The position numbers and the translations under genes are program-made. From contig NZ_LT732533.1 in assembly GCF_900156915.1 (NCBI RefSeq), forward strand, positions 25,169 through 89,168: 64,000 bases of DNA. Direction: 5' to 3'. The notes under the pieces were generated by a model, which searched no databases, was not told where the DNA came from, and worked only from the letters and a program-made list of their open reading frames with translations. This stretch comes from Sediminibacillus massiliensis. GTDB taxonomy: Bacteria; Bacillota; Bacilli; Bacillales; Amphibacillaceae. Of the stretch, positions 25,786 to 34,880 are shown one piece after another (the stretch's first letter is position 1; each line of letters begins with the position of its first letter).

Positions 25786-27054
25786 TTATTCAAACCGGAT
25801 CAGGAAGTATTTTTTCTTCCCTCTTCTAATAATCGTGAATTTATCGTCTATTCTCTCTCCGGCGCCTACCATTGCATTCAAATCCTGGTATCTATCCCCA
25901 TTGATATAAATCGCTCCATTGCTTATATCTTCCCTGGCCTGGCGTTTGGAAGAAGAAATCCCAGCTTCAACCAATAAATCAATAAGCTTTACCTCTTCTT
26001 TAGTAAGACCAACAGATGGGACATCCTTGAAACCTTGTTCGATTTCAGTTCCATTCAGAGACTTTATATCCCCGCTGAATAAGGCAGCAGATATTTTCTT
26101 CGCTTGCATCAGAGCTTGTTTACCATGTACCATTTCCGTCATTTCTTCAGCAAGTCTTGTGTGTGCGGCCCGTTTTTCCGGTTCTTCCTGCAATTTTTTC
26201 TCAAGTTCAGCTACTTCCTCTTGTTCAAGGAATGTAAAGTACTTGATAAACTTGATGACATCCCGGTCATCTGTATTGATCCAAAACTGGTAAAATTCAT
26301 ATGGGGAAGTTCTTTCTGGATCCAGCCATACCGCACCTCCAGCCGTTTTACCAAATTTCGTACCATCGGCTTTCGTAATCAACGGGACCGTAAGCCCATA
26401 TACTTTTGCCTCTGTGCCTTCTTCGCGTGTACGTCTGATCAATTCCATTCCTGCTGTGATGTTCCCCCACTGGTCACTCCCGCCAATCTGAAGTGTGCAA
26501 TTTTCTTTTTCATATAGATTTTGGAAATCGAGGGATTGGAGGATCATATAAGTGAATTCAGTGAATGAAATCCCATTTTCGATTCTGGATTCAACTGAAT
26601 CTTTCGCAAGCATATAATTAATGCCAAAATGTTTGCCAGTGTCTCTTAGGAAGTCGATAATAGACATTCTGGATAACCAATCAAAATTATTTCTAGCAAC
26701 AGCGGCATTTTCCCCTTCGTCAAAATTAAGCAGTTTCGCTAATTGTTCTTTAATTTTTTCACTGAAACCTTTAACAACATCCGCACTGTTCAGTGTCCTT
26801 TCGGTTGATCGTCCACTTGGATCGCCTATCATTCCCGTACCACCGCCAATTAAAGCAATTGGACGGTGACCAGCTCGCTGAAATCTTTTCAACATTAATA
26901 CGGGAAGCAAATGACCGATATGTAAACTGTCTGCTGTAGGATCAAATCCACAGTACAATGTTACAATGTTTTCACTTAAGTGTTTTTGTAACCCTTCATC
27001 ATCCGTTGTTTGATGAATCAAGCCTCTTTGTTGCAAATCTTGTAATATATCCAT
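25786..27054 (-). CDS. tyrS: Tyrosyl-tRNA synthetase
   Basis: 422-aa class I enzyme charging tRNA-Tyr. HIGH motif in SLHIGHLLPVLML (about 46-49), KMSKS-equivalent KFGKT near 233, and a C-terminal S4-like domain (SSKRQAREDISNGAIYINGDRYQDLN). TyrS type (TyrS1, B. subtilis tyrS-like) by length and the KFGKT form. A T-box leader with a UAC specifier lies upstream, so it is induced by uncharged tRNA-Tyr. Convergent with rpsD. Confidence 0.98.
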   Translation of the reverse strand: MDILQDLQQRGLIHQTTDDEGLQKHLSENIVTLYCGFDPTADSLHIGHLLPVLMLKRFQRAGHRPIALIGGGTGMIGDPSGRSTERTLNSADVVKGFSEKIKEQLAKLLNFDEGENAAVARNNFDWLSRMSIIDFLRDTGKHFGINYMLAKDSVESRIENGISFTEFTYMILQSLDFQNLYEKENCTLQIGGSDQWGNITAGMELIRRTREEGTEAKVYGLTVPLITKADGTKFGKTAGGAVWLDPERTSPYEFYQFWINTDDRDVIKFIKYFTFLEQEEVAELEKKLQEEPEKRAAHTRLAEEMTEMVHGKQALMQAKKISAALFSGDIKSLNGTEIEQGFKDVPSVGLTKEEVKLIDLLVEAGISSSKRQAREDISNGAIYINGDRYQDLNAMVGAGERIDDKFTIIRRGKKKYFLIRFE

Positions 27055-27119
27055 AATTACCCACTCCTTTTATGATGATTTAAACGTTGCTTTACTTCTG
27101 CCGAATAATGGTTGAAATA

Positions 27120-27375
27120 ACGCAAAAAAACCTCATCCCAATAAAGGGACGAGGTTCACTCGCGGTACCACCCTTGTTGCATATCACTATGCCACTCGAG
27201 ATTGTTATCGGTGATGGATCACCGTCTTTCCCATTACGGAAAGATGCTCCAGAATGTAATTCGTCAAAGCAATTATGTCCGGCTTCCACCACCCGCCGGC
27301 TCTCTTTAAACAGGGAATTGCTTTGCTACTCCGTTCCTTCTTTGCATATCTATTCAGCTTAAAACCAATAGGCTT
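27120..27375 (-). promoter_or_regulatory. T-box riboswitch leader of tyrS (Tyr, UAC)
   Basis: Minus strand. The T-box AAGGGTGGTACCGCG is at 27175-27161, followed by a terminator hairpin (AACCTCGTCCC/GGGATGAGGTT, 27156-27129) ending in seven T. The specifier triplet UAC (Tyr) lies at 27258-27256 in a GAATTACATTCTGG context, with an AG-rich, GC-stemmed apical region (CCGGCGGGTGGTGG) upstream. Together these are the elements of a tyrosine-specific T-box. The rest of the 27055-27526 gap holds the divergent pbp promoter and AT-rich DNA. Confidence 0.95.
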
Positions 27376-27491
27376 ATGAAGTTCAGATTACAAATATTCA
27401 ACAAAAATTTCTATTTCTTTATTATTAGCATAAGTTTTGGGGAATTGCAATATTGAACCAGCGGAAAATACTGCGGGAAGATTGACGGCTA

Positions 27492-27500
27492 TGCTATAAT
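27492..27500 (+). promoter_or_regulatory. Extended -10 promoter of PBP gene
   Basis: TGCTATAAT at 27492-27500 is a consensus extended -10. No good -35 at 17 nt. A start near 27507 would leave a short leader with AGGAGG. Confidence 0.5.
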
Positions 27501-27526
27501 AAAGTTGAATTTTAGGAGGTTTTGCC

Positions 27527-30500
27527 GTGAACAAAGATATCATAAATAAATTTATTAACAAGTTGAAAGATTGGTGGCAAAGGGGGAAAGTCCAAAGAAG
27601 TTTCCGAATCACGTACGATGTCGTATGGAATGTCATCCTGTTTTTCATCCTGATAGGCTGTATTGGCCTTTTCTTTGCAGGCGGTGTAGGAGCAGGCTAC
27701 TTTGCTTCGCTGGTCAAAGACGAGCCTGTACGCTCTGCAGAAAGTATGAAGGAAGACATATACAATTACGAAGAGACGTCGCAATTATTTTTCGCTGATA
27801 ATAAATACTTAGGTAATATCCGGTCAGATTTATACAGGGAAGAAACTACTTTGGACAACATATCCGATTATGCAAAAGATGCTGTAGTCGCAACAGAAGA
27901 TGCTTACTTTCGTGAACATCACGGAGTAGTTCCAAAAGCGATCATGCGTGCCATCTATCAGGAAGCGACCAATTCTGCTGTCAAAACCGGCGGTAGTACT
28001 TTGACCCAGCAATTGATCAAAAACCAGATACTTACCAATGAAGTATCGTTTGAAAGAAAAGCAAAAGAAATACTTCTAGCAATGCGGTTGGAGAAATCTC
28101 TAAGCAAAGACGAAATCCTGGAAGCTTATCTCAACATTGTCCCATTTGGAAGAAATGCTTCCGGGCAGAATATAGCAGGGATCGAAACAGCTGCAGAAGG
28201 AATATTCGGCGTCGAAGCAAGCGAACTCAGTTTGCCTCAAGCAGCATATATAGCAGGTCTTCCGCAAAGTCCTTCCTATTACACACCTTTCACCAACAGT
28301 GGAGAACAAAAGGATGAAGACGGCTTGGAACCGGGATTGAACCGAATGAAGTCCGTTTTGGGGAGAATGCTGGAAGGCGGCTACATCAACCAGGAAGAAT
28401 ATGATGAAGCGATCAATTATGACATTACTGCCGATTTTGCCGAACCGACACCTACACCATTGGATCAATACCCATACCTGACCAATGAAGTGGAAGACAG
28501 AGCAAAAGAAATTCTCATGTATCAGTTGGCTGAAGAAGATGGCTACACACAGGATGACATCGATAATAACGATGCACTGCATGAAGAATATATGATTCTG
28601 GCAGACAGACAGCTTCGGCGAAATGGTTACAAGATTCACACCACAATCAACAAAGAAATATACGAAAAGTTTCAGGAAATTGGAAAGAACTACAACAATT
28701 ACGGACCTGACAAGCCGGAGGTTGTCATAGATCCTGAGTCAGGTGAAGAAACTACCATCATGGAGCCGGTGCAGTCAGGCGGTATGCTGGTCGAAAATAG
28801 CACCGGTAGAATTATCAGCTTTCTTGGCGGCCGTGGTTTCGATGTTTCTGAAGTGAACCATGCGACAGATACCCATCGGGATAATGGTAGTACAATGAAA
28901 CCGCTGCTTGTTTACGGACCTGCAATGGAAGAAGGAGTCGTTCAACCGGGTTCTGTGGTACTGGATGTCCACCTCCCTGCCAGATATCCGCAAATGTGGG
29001 TAAATAATAGGAACTGGCCAAAGAACTATACAGGCAACTACCATGGATTAGTTTCTGTTCGAAAAGCTTTGGAGCAATCCTATAACATACCGGCTGTCAA
29101 AACCTATACAGAGATTGTAGGCGGGGACCCTGCGTCTAAATATCTAGAGAAAATGGGATTCACCAATTTAGATGAGGAAGATCATACAAATCTTTCAACA
29201 GGGATCGGCTCCCTTGTAAATGGGGTGTCGATTGAAGAAAACGTGAATGCTTACACTACTTTTGGCAATAACGGGCAATTTGCAGATGCTTATATGATCG
29301 AAAAAATCGAAACAACTGATGGCGATGTCATTTACGAACATGAAAGCGATCCTGTAGAGGTATTCAGTAAACAAACAAATTACCTTACGCTCGACATGAT
29401 GAGGGACGTATTAAACAGCGGAACCGCTACCTATGCGAAAGCAAGGTTAAACAATCCTGGTGTCGATTGGGCTGGTAAAACAGGTACCACCTACGATTGG
29501 ACCGATGCATGGTTTGTGGCAACGAACCCGAACGTGACATTAGGTACATGGATCGGGTACGACAACCCGAAATCATTGGAATGTAATTCTCAGTATCCGT
29601 GCAGTACCGGATACAGCCAGCGGAACCAAGGATTGTGGGCAGAATTAGTTAATGCCGCAACAGAAGTCGACCCTGAACTAATGGCTCCTTCTGATAATTT
29701 CAGCCGGCCTGAAGGTATTACGGAAAGATCTTATTGTCAAACTTCTGGAATGGCACCTTCCGGCCTTTGTCAGGAAGTTGGATTGGTAAGTTCTGATATT
29801 TACAACTCAAAATTCGTACCAGATGAGAAAGATAACAGTCTAATCAGCGGTAATTTCGTAAAAATTGATGGCAAGGCTGTGGCTGCCGGTGATGATACTC
29901 CATCAGAATATACGAGCGGAAACGGTGTGACCTTCAATCCAGAATGGTTGGCAGCTAACATGTACGATAAACTTGATGATTTATCTCAGTTAATTCCGAG
30001 AAATGCAAGCGGAGGATGGAACAACATAGCGATTCCTTCCGGGAGACAATTATCGAATGATATTTCAGACGATGGTCAGAATCCATCCCCTCCTACTTCC
30101 CTTTCCAATGATGGAAAGAGTCTGAGTTGGAAAAAATCTTCCAGCGGGGATGTCGTGGGATACAGGATTTTTCGCGCCGACCGTCCTGACGGTTCCTTCA
30201 GTTTGATTGGTAATACAAGCGATACGAGTTATACGGTTCCAACAAACGGAGCTATTTACCATGTTAAAGCTGTTGATTATTTCGGTGGAGTCTCTTCTGC
30301 ATCCAATGCAGTCCAAGTTGGGAAAATAGAAGAAGACAAACCTGAAGAAGATAACGACAAGAACAGTGAAAATGAAGAAAAGGAAAAGCAGGAAGAAGAA
30401 GAAGAAAAACCTGACTCTGAAGAAAACAATGCCAACGAAGAAGAATCAAATGATAATGAACAAGAAACAAATGCAGACGAATCGGACGAAAGCTCCGAAT

Positions 30501-30616
30501 CAGATTCCGAAACATCTGAAGAAAATAGTGGGAATGATGATAACCAAGAAGATGAAGGAACTGAACAGGAAAACAGCGAAAATCAAGACGAAGGTGAACA
30601 AAATAACGAAGAGTAA
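27527..30616 (+). CDS. Class A penicillin-binding protein (PBP1A/1B type)
   Basis: 1029-aa bifunctional peptidoglycan glycosyltransferase/transpeptidase. Membrane helix about 33-60; glycosyltransferase motifs E124-D125 (VATEDAYFREHHGV) and GGSTLTQQLIKN (155-166); transpeptidase serine S455-T-M-K458, SYN in LEQSYNIPAV and KTGT near 650. Residues about 850-930 look like one fibronectin type III repeat, and the last 100 are a very acidic Glu/Asn/Ser tail. GTG start after AGGAGG. In B. subtilis terms it is PonA-like in layout but sits after tyrS. Outer-surface wall synthesis. Confidence 0.94.
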   Translation: MNKDIINKFINKLKDWWQRGKVQRSFRITYDVVWNVILFFILIGCIGLFFAGGVGAGYFASLVKDEPVRSAESMKEDIYNYEETSQLFFADNKYLGNIRSDLYREETTLDNISDYAKDAVVATEDAYFREHHGVVPKAIMRAIYQEATNSAVKTGGSTLTQQLIKNQILTNEVSFERKAKEILLAMRLEKSLSKDEILEAYLNIVPFGRNASGQNIAGIETAAEGIFGVEASELSLPQAAYIAGLPQSPSYYTPFTNSGEQKDEDGLEPGLNRMKSVLGRMLEGGYINQEEYDEAINYDITADFAEPTPTPLDQYPYLTNEVEDRAKEILMYQLAEEDGYTQDDIDNNDALHEEYMILADRQLRRNGYKIHTTINKEIYEKFQEIGKNYNNYGPDKPEVVIDPESGEETTIMEPVQSGGMLVENSTGRIISFLGGRGFDVSEVNHATDTHRDNGSTMKPLLVYGPAMEEGVVQPGSVVLDVHLPARYPQMWVNNRNWPKNYTGNYHGLVSVRKALEQSYNIPAVKTYTEIVGGDPASKYLEKMGFTNLDEEDHTNLSTGIGSLVNGVSIEENVNAYTTFGNNGQFADAYMIEKIETTDGDVIYEHESDPVEVFSKQTNYLTLDMMRDVLNSGTATYAKARLNNPGVDWAGKTGTTYDWTDAWFVATNPNVTLGTWIGYDNPKSLECNSQYPCSTGYSQRNQGLWAELVNAATEVDPELMAPSDNFSRPEGITERSYCQTSGMAPSGLCQEVGLVSSDIYNSKFVPDEKDNSLISGNFVKIDGKAVAAGDDTPSEYTSGNGVTFNPEWLAANMYDKLDDLSQLIPRNASGGWNNIAIPSGRQLSNDISDDGQNPSPPTSLSNDGKSLSWKKSSSGDVVGYRIFRADRPDGSFSLIGNTSDTSYTVPTNGAIYHVKAVDYFGGVSSASNAVQVGKIEEDKPEEDNDKNSENEEKEKQEEEEEKPDSEENNANEEESNDNEQETNADESDESSESDSETSEENSGNDDNQEDEGTEQENSENQDEGEQNNEE

Positions 30617-30621
30617 TCAAC

Positions 30622-30660
30622 AAAAAGAACCTCTGCTATTACATGCAGAGGTTCTTTTTA
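30622..30660 (+). terminator. PBP gene terminator
   Basis: AAAGAACCTCTGC/GCAGAGGTTCTTT stem (13 bp) followed by T run. Confidence 0.9.
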
Positions 30661-30751
30661 TCTCCCTGCCCCCTTTTGGTTTCGATATAAAATTGTCTGA
30701 AAATCCTGTATAATAAAAATAAATGACTGTCCTCTATAGGTGGTGAAGCAC

Positions 30752-31405
30752 ATGGAACATAAGAAAACATGTCATACAGAAAAAGTAAATACAGAATTTG
30801 GGACAATTATCATTGAAGGCCCCCTTCCAGCTTCCGAACTGAGAAAATATGAATTTCACGAACAATTGAACGCTTTCCGCCCAGCTAGAAAACAATTTGA
30901 TGCTGTTTTGGATATTGCTGACTTTGACGAAGGAAGAATTATAGTAGCCCGAACAAGTGATACCATTATCGGTTATGTTACCTATTTGCATCCTGACCCA
31001 CTTGAAAGATGGTCCATATTCAACATGGAAGACTTGATTGAATTGGGCGCAATTGAAATTGCACCGGAGTTCAGAGGCTATAAAATAGGTTCAAAATTAT
31101 TGAGGGTTTCGATGATGGATGAAGCTATGGAAAATTATATAATCATTTCAACTGAATATTACTGGCATTGGGATTTAAAGGGCAAACAAATGAGTGTTTG
31201 GGATTACCGAAAAGTGATGGAAAAAATGATGTTTGCCGGTGGTCTTACTCCAGCCCCCACTGATGATCCTGAAATCATTTCCCATCCTGCCAATTGTCTA
31301 ATGGTGAAAATTGGAAAACATGTAGAAGAGGATTCTGTCCAAAAATTCGACAGGCTTCGCTTTTTAGGCCGAGAAAAGAACAGATCCTTAAGGGAGGGAA
31401 TTTAA
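30752..31405 (+). CDS. acuA: Acetoin utilization acetyltransferase AcuA
   Basis: 217-aa GNAT-family protein acetyltransferase. In B. subtilis AcuA acetylates and inactivates acetyl-CoA synthetase AcsA. The acetyl-CoA-binding stretch is AIEIAPEFRGYKIGSKLLRVSM. The ATG at 30752 follows AGGTGGTG; the in-frame GTG upstream overlaps that site. First of acuABC, each gene abutting or overlapping the next. A -10-like TATAAT at 30709-30714 lies upstream; I find no convincing cre. acsA is not in the window, though in B. subtilis it is divergent from acuA. Confidence 0.95.
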   Translation: MEHKKTCHTEKVNTEFGTIIIEGPLPASELRKYEFHEQLNAFRPARKQFDAVLDIADFDEGRIIVARTSDTIIGYVTYLHPDPLERWSIFNMEDLIELGAIEIAPEFRGYKIGSKLLRVSMMDEAMENYIIISTEYYWHWDLKGKQMSVWDYRKVMEKMMFAGGLTPAPTDDPEIISHPANCLMVKIGKHVEEDSVQKFDRLRFLGREKNRSLREGI

Positions 31406-32053
31406 TTGTTAGTAGAAGAGATAATGAAAACGGAGGTCATTACACTGCCTCCTGAAGCCTCTATTCAACAAGCCTTGAAACTTTTAACGGAAAACAAAAT
31501 AAGACATATCCCAATTGTCGATAACGAGAATAAAGTGATTGGTATTGTTTCTGATCGGGATGTGCGCGATGCGAGTCCTTCCATCTTCCATCAAGACACC
31601 GATTCAGGCGAATTACAAAATAAAATAGCAACCATTATGAGTCAGCCGGTTATCACCGTCCATCCGCTCGACTTTGTAGAAGAAACTGCTGCTATTTTTT
31701 ATGAACACGAATTTGCCTGTGTTCCTGTTGTCAGAAATAACGTGCTGGTTGGATTGGTAACGGAAAAAGACATGCTCTATACTTTGATCCAATTGACGGG
31801 CACGAATGTCCAAAGTTCACAAATAGAAGTAAAAGTGCCCCACCGGGCTGGGATTCTGCCTGAAGTAGCTGGCATTTTTGGAAAAAGGAAAGTGAATATC
31901 AGCTCTGTTCTCGTCTATCCGTATAAAAACGACCCGAATTATAAAATATTGGTTTTTCGCATCCAAACAATGAATCCGCTTCCAATCATAGAAGACTTAA
32001 AAGCTGCTGATTATAAAGTGCTGACGCCTGATACTGGAGAGTTATTCCTATGA
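31406..32053 (+). CDS. acuB: Acetoin utilization protein AcuB (CBS-ACT)
   Basis: 215-aa regulatory protein: two CBS domains (about 1-60 and 75-135; IMSQPVITVHPLDFVEETAAIFYEHE) and a C-terminal ACT-like domain (VKVPHRAGILPEVAGIFGKRKVNISSV). It presumably binds an adenine nucleotide and modulates AcuA or AcuC; the exact role is unproven. TTG start immediately after the acuA stop, with AGGGAGGG upstream. Its end overlaps acuC by four bases. Confidence 0.93.
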   Translation: MLVEEIMKTEVITLPPEASIQQALKLLTENKIRHIPIVDNENKVIGIVSDRDVRDASPSIFHQDTDSGELQNKIATIMSQPVITVHPLDFVEETAAIFYEHEFACVPVVRNNVLVGLVTEKDMLYTLIQLTGTNVQSSQIEVKVPHRAGILPEVAGIFGKRKVNISSVLVYPYKNDPNYKILVFRIQTMNPLPIIEDLKAADYKVLTPDTGELFL

Positions 32054-33234
32054 CATGCAAATCTGCATTTATCTATTCGGATAAGTTTACTAACTATCAA
32101 TTTGCAAACGACCATCCCTTCAATCAATTACGTGTCAAAATGACCAAAGAACTCCTTGATGCAGAATATCTTTTGAATGAAGCCGATATCCTCACACCCA
32201 AAATGGCAAATGATGAGGATTTAGCTTTGGTTCATGACAGACAATATATAGATGCTGTAAAAAAAGCGGGAAACGGGAAGCTGACACCGGAAGATGGCTG
32301 GGAATACGGGCTTGGAACCGAAGATACTCCGATGTTTCCAAACATGCACGAAGCTGCCGCTTTATTGGTCGGCGGCACGCTTACGGCTGTGGATGCTGTA
32401 TTGGAAGGCAACAATAAACACGCACTCAACTTAGGTGGCGGACTGCATCACGGCTTTAAAAGAAAAGCTTCCGGATTTTGTATCTATAACGATTGTGCAA
32501 TCGCAATCAAGTATATAAGACAGAAATACAATCTGCGTATTTTGTACGTAGACACAGATGCCCACCACGGGGATGGCGTTCAATCGGTCTTTTATGATGA
32601 TCCAGATGTTTGTACTCTATCCATACATGAAACTGGCAGATACCTCTTTCCCGGCACTGGAAATGTAAATGAAAGAGGTCTCAAAAAGGGATATGGTTAT
32701 TCGTTCAACTTGCCTGTCGACGCTTTTACCGAGGACGAATCATTTCTCGAAGTTTATTCATCCGCACTAAGGGAAATAGCAGAATACTTTCGCCCAGATA
32801 TAATTGTCACCCAGAACGGGGCAGATGCCCATTGTTATGATCCTTTGACACACCTATGTTCCACCATGAAAACATTCGAGACAATCCCTCTGCTTGCCCA
32901 TGATGTCGCTCACGAATACTGTGAAGGCAGGTGGATTGCTCTAGGTGGAGGAGGATATGATATTTGGAGAGTTGTTCCTCGAGCATGGGCACAAATTTGG
33001 AGCATCATGCATACGGGGGAAATCATAAAAGGAGATATTCCTGCAGTATGGAAGTTAAAATGGGAGCGAGAGGCCCCATGTTCTCTTCCACCTAAATGGC
33101 ATGATCATCCAGGGATATATAAGGAGATTCCAAGAAAAGCAGAAATCACCGAAAAGAATGTAAAGGTGCTCACACAGGCTCTGCAATATTGCCGAAACTA
33201 TAAAACATTTTCCAACATAGAAACAAAAAAATAG
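32050..33234 (+). CDS. acuC: Protein deacetylase AcuC
   Basis: 394-aa zinc-dependent deacetylase of the class I HDAC-like family; in B. subtilis it removes the acetyl group AcuA puts on acetyl-CoA synthetase. Visible: GGGLHHGFKRKASGFCIYND (catalytic His pair), VDTDAHHGDGVQ (zinc ligands), TQNGADAH and the GGGGYD loop near the C-terminus. ATGA overlap with acuB implies translational coupling. Terminator right after the stop. Confidence 0.96.
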   Translation: MTCKSAFIYSDKFTNYQFANDHPFNQLRVKMTKELLDAEYLLNEADILTPKMANDEDLALVHDRQYIDAVKKAGNGKLTPEDGWEYGLGTEDTPMFPNMHEAAALLVGGTLTAVDAVLEGNNKHALNLGGGLHHGFKRKASGFCIYNDCAIAIKYIRQKYNLRILYVDTDAHHGDGVQSVFYDDPDVCTLSIHETGRYLFPGTGNVNERGLKKGYGYSFNLPVDAFTEDESFLEVYSSALREIAEYFRPDIIVTQNGADAHCYDPLTHLCSTMKTFETIPLLAHDVAHEYCEGRWIALGGGGYDIWRVVPRAWAQIWSIMHTGEIIKGDIPAVWKLKWEREAPCSLPPKWHDHPGIYKEIPRKAEITEKNVKVLTQALQYCRNYKTFSNIETKK

Positions 33235-33262
33235 TCAAGTATCCAATTAGGGTACTTGACTT
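33231..33262. terminator. Bidirectional terminator acuC/motS
   Basis: AGTCAAGTATCC/GGGTACTTGACT stem between convergent genes, T-rich on the plus side. Confidence 0.85.
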
Positions 33263-33267
33263 TATTC

Positions 33268-34002
33268 TTACTGTTCTTCCAATATGATTATCTCGACACG
33301 CCTGTTTTTCCTTCTGTTCTCAGAAGTATCATTATCCGCCACAGGCCTTGTATCTCCATAACCGACCGCGATGAACCTGTCATCCTCCAGGTCGCCGTTT
33401 TCGATTAAGTATCTGATAACGCTGCTTGCCCTTGCGCCGGCCAATTCCCAATTTGAAGGAAACCGATAAGTTGATATAGGCACACTATCGGTATGACCTT
33501 CCACTCTGACAGGATTGGAAAAATTGTGCAACAGTGTTTCCACTTTATCTAAAAAGGGTTTTCCGTCATCAATTATCTCCGCCTCTGCGGATTCAAATAG
33601 CACATTCTCTTGTAAGGTTAACACGACACCCTCTGCTGTCCTGTCTGCCGTTATGTCATTATTCAGGTTATGTTCATCAAGAAATAACCGTATTTCAGTC
33701 AGCAGTTCACTCAATGTGTCATCGGCTTCTGTTAGGGGCTGTTCCTCTTCCAGCTCCCCTGCCTCTTTCTCCTGATGGGACTCCTTTTCGGCTGGATCCT
33801 CAAGAGGAACAGGAGAAGGATATGAATCGAATATCATGCTGCTCCTGAATGATTCTGCAAGTGCCTCGAACTTCACCACATCGATTTGGGACATGGAAAA
33901 TAGCAAAATAAAGAAAACGAGAACCAAGGTGACCATATCTGCATATGTAACCATCCATTTTGGCGTCCCTTTATTTGTCCGTTTTTTTGTCCTAGACCTC
34001 AT
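33268..34002 (-). CDS. motS: Flagellar stator protein MotS
   Basis: 244-aa MotB-type stator subunit. One membrane helix (about 18-40) with the ion-binding Asp in MVTYADMVTLVLVFF, an acidic linker, and a C-terminal OmpA-like peptidoglycan-binding domain (VEGHTDSVPI, NWELAGARA). DMVTL has Val where proton-type MotB has Leu, a feature linked to sodium coupling in MotS. The ATG at 34002 lies seven bases after GGAGAAG and overlaps motP by 11 bases; an upstream start inside motP is rejected. Confidence 0.93.
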   Translation of the reverse strand: MRSRTKKRTNKGTPKWMVTYADMVTLVLVFFILLFSMSQIDVVKFEALAESFRSSMIFDSYPSPVPLEDPAEKESHQEKEAGELEEEQPLTEADDTLSELLTEIRLFLDEHNLNNDITADRTAEGVVLTLQENVLFESAEAEIIDDGKPFLDKVETLLHNFSNPVRVEGHTDSVPISTYRFPSNWELAGARASSVIRYLIENGDLEDDRFIAVGYGDTRPVADNDTSENRRKNRRVEIIILEEQ

Positions 34003-34816
34003 GGACCGACTTCTCCATATAATCTTTAAGAACGCCATCTTTAGCTCTTTCTTTCATTTCAGTCGGCAAAAAGGCACCTAACTTTTCTTCCAGAATCCGT
34101 GGATTCTGTCCGGATTGGACGCCGATGACACCTTCGATGATAATCTGCTTATAAAAGATTTCTTCATCCGTCTTGTTTTCAAGTTTGCCTGCCATTGGAA
34201 TGAAAACAAGGTTTGCCAACACTGTGCCATAAAAAGTAGTCAGAAGCGCAACAGCCATGTTCGGTCCCAATGTCGAAGGATCCTGCAAATTGTTAAGCAT
34301 AAGGACAAGTCCTATCAACGTTCCAATCATCCCCCAGGCAGGAGCGTATTCACCAGCCTTTTCAATGATTGCTCTGCCTTTCCAGTGACGTTCCTCCATC
34401 GCTGTTATCTCAGCATTCATTATCTCCGTAATCATGTCGGGCTCTATTCCGTCAACAGCCAGCAATATACCTTTTTTGATAAAAAGATCGTCCACCTCAT
34501 CCAGTTCATTTTCAAGAGCAAGCAACCCCTCTCTCCTTGCCCTTTCCGATAACCGGATAAAGAGTTGGATAAGCTCTTGTAAATTATGATCATTATTGTT
34601 GAAGGCTTCTTTCAACACTCGATGTGTCAACTTGATTTGAGCTAAATTGAAATGGATCAGCAATGCGGCGCATAACCCGCCAATAACAATGAAGATGGAA
34701 GACACTTGCAGAAAAGAAGTAAATCCTCCACCATCTCCACTGGAAACAATGCCGAACATCAACATCACAAAACCTAAGGTAATACCGATCGGAGTTAAGA
34801 TGTCTAGCTTCTTCAT
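33992..34816 (-). CDS. motP: Flagellar stator protein MotP
   Basis: 274-aa MotA-type stator with four membrane helices and a cytoplasmic loop. EYAPAWGMIGTLIGLVLMLNNL is the conserved third helix, and PNMAVALLTTFYGTVLANLVF the fourth. With MotS it forms the sodium-driven MotPS stator, located behind ccpA as in B. subtilis. It starts 64 nt after ccpA with no terminator between, so readthrough is likely. Confidence 0.94.
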   Translation of the reverse strand: MKKLDILTPIGITLGFVMLMFGIVSSGDGGGFTSFLQVSSIFIVIGGLCAALLIHFNLAQIKLTHRVLKEAFNNNDHNLQELIQLFIRLSERARREGLLALENELDEVDDLFIKKGILLAVDGIEPDMITEIMNAEITAMEERHWKGRAIIEKAGEYAPAWGMIGTLIGLVLMLNNLQDPSTLGPNMAVALLTTFYGTVLANLVFIPMAGKLENKTDEEIFYKQIIIEGVIGVQSGQNPRILEEKLGAFLPTEMKERAKDGVLKDYMEKSVHEV

Positions 34817-34880
34817 AAACTCTCTCCCTAAATGAACTTGTTACCAAGAAGTCCCTTGCAGCTTGTCCATCATGATGCGG

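Noticed and set aside
27092..27362. ORFs across the region upstream of tyrS
   Set aside because: They overlap the T-box leader, whose conserved RNA motifs explain the sequence.
30665..30751. cre site before acuA
   Set aside because: acuABC is a CcpA target in B. subtilis, but no segment here matches the cre consensus well.
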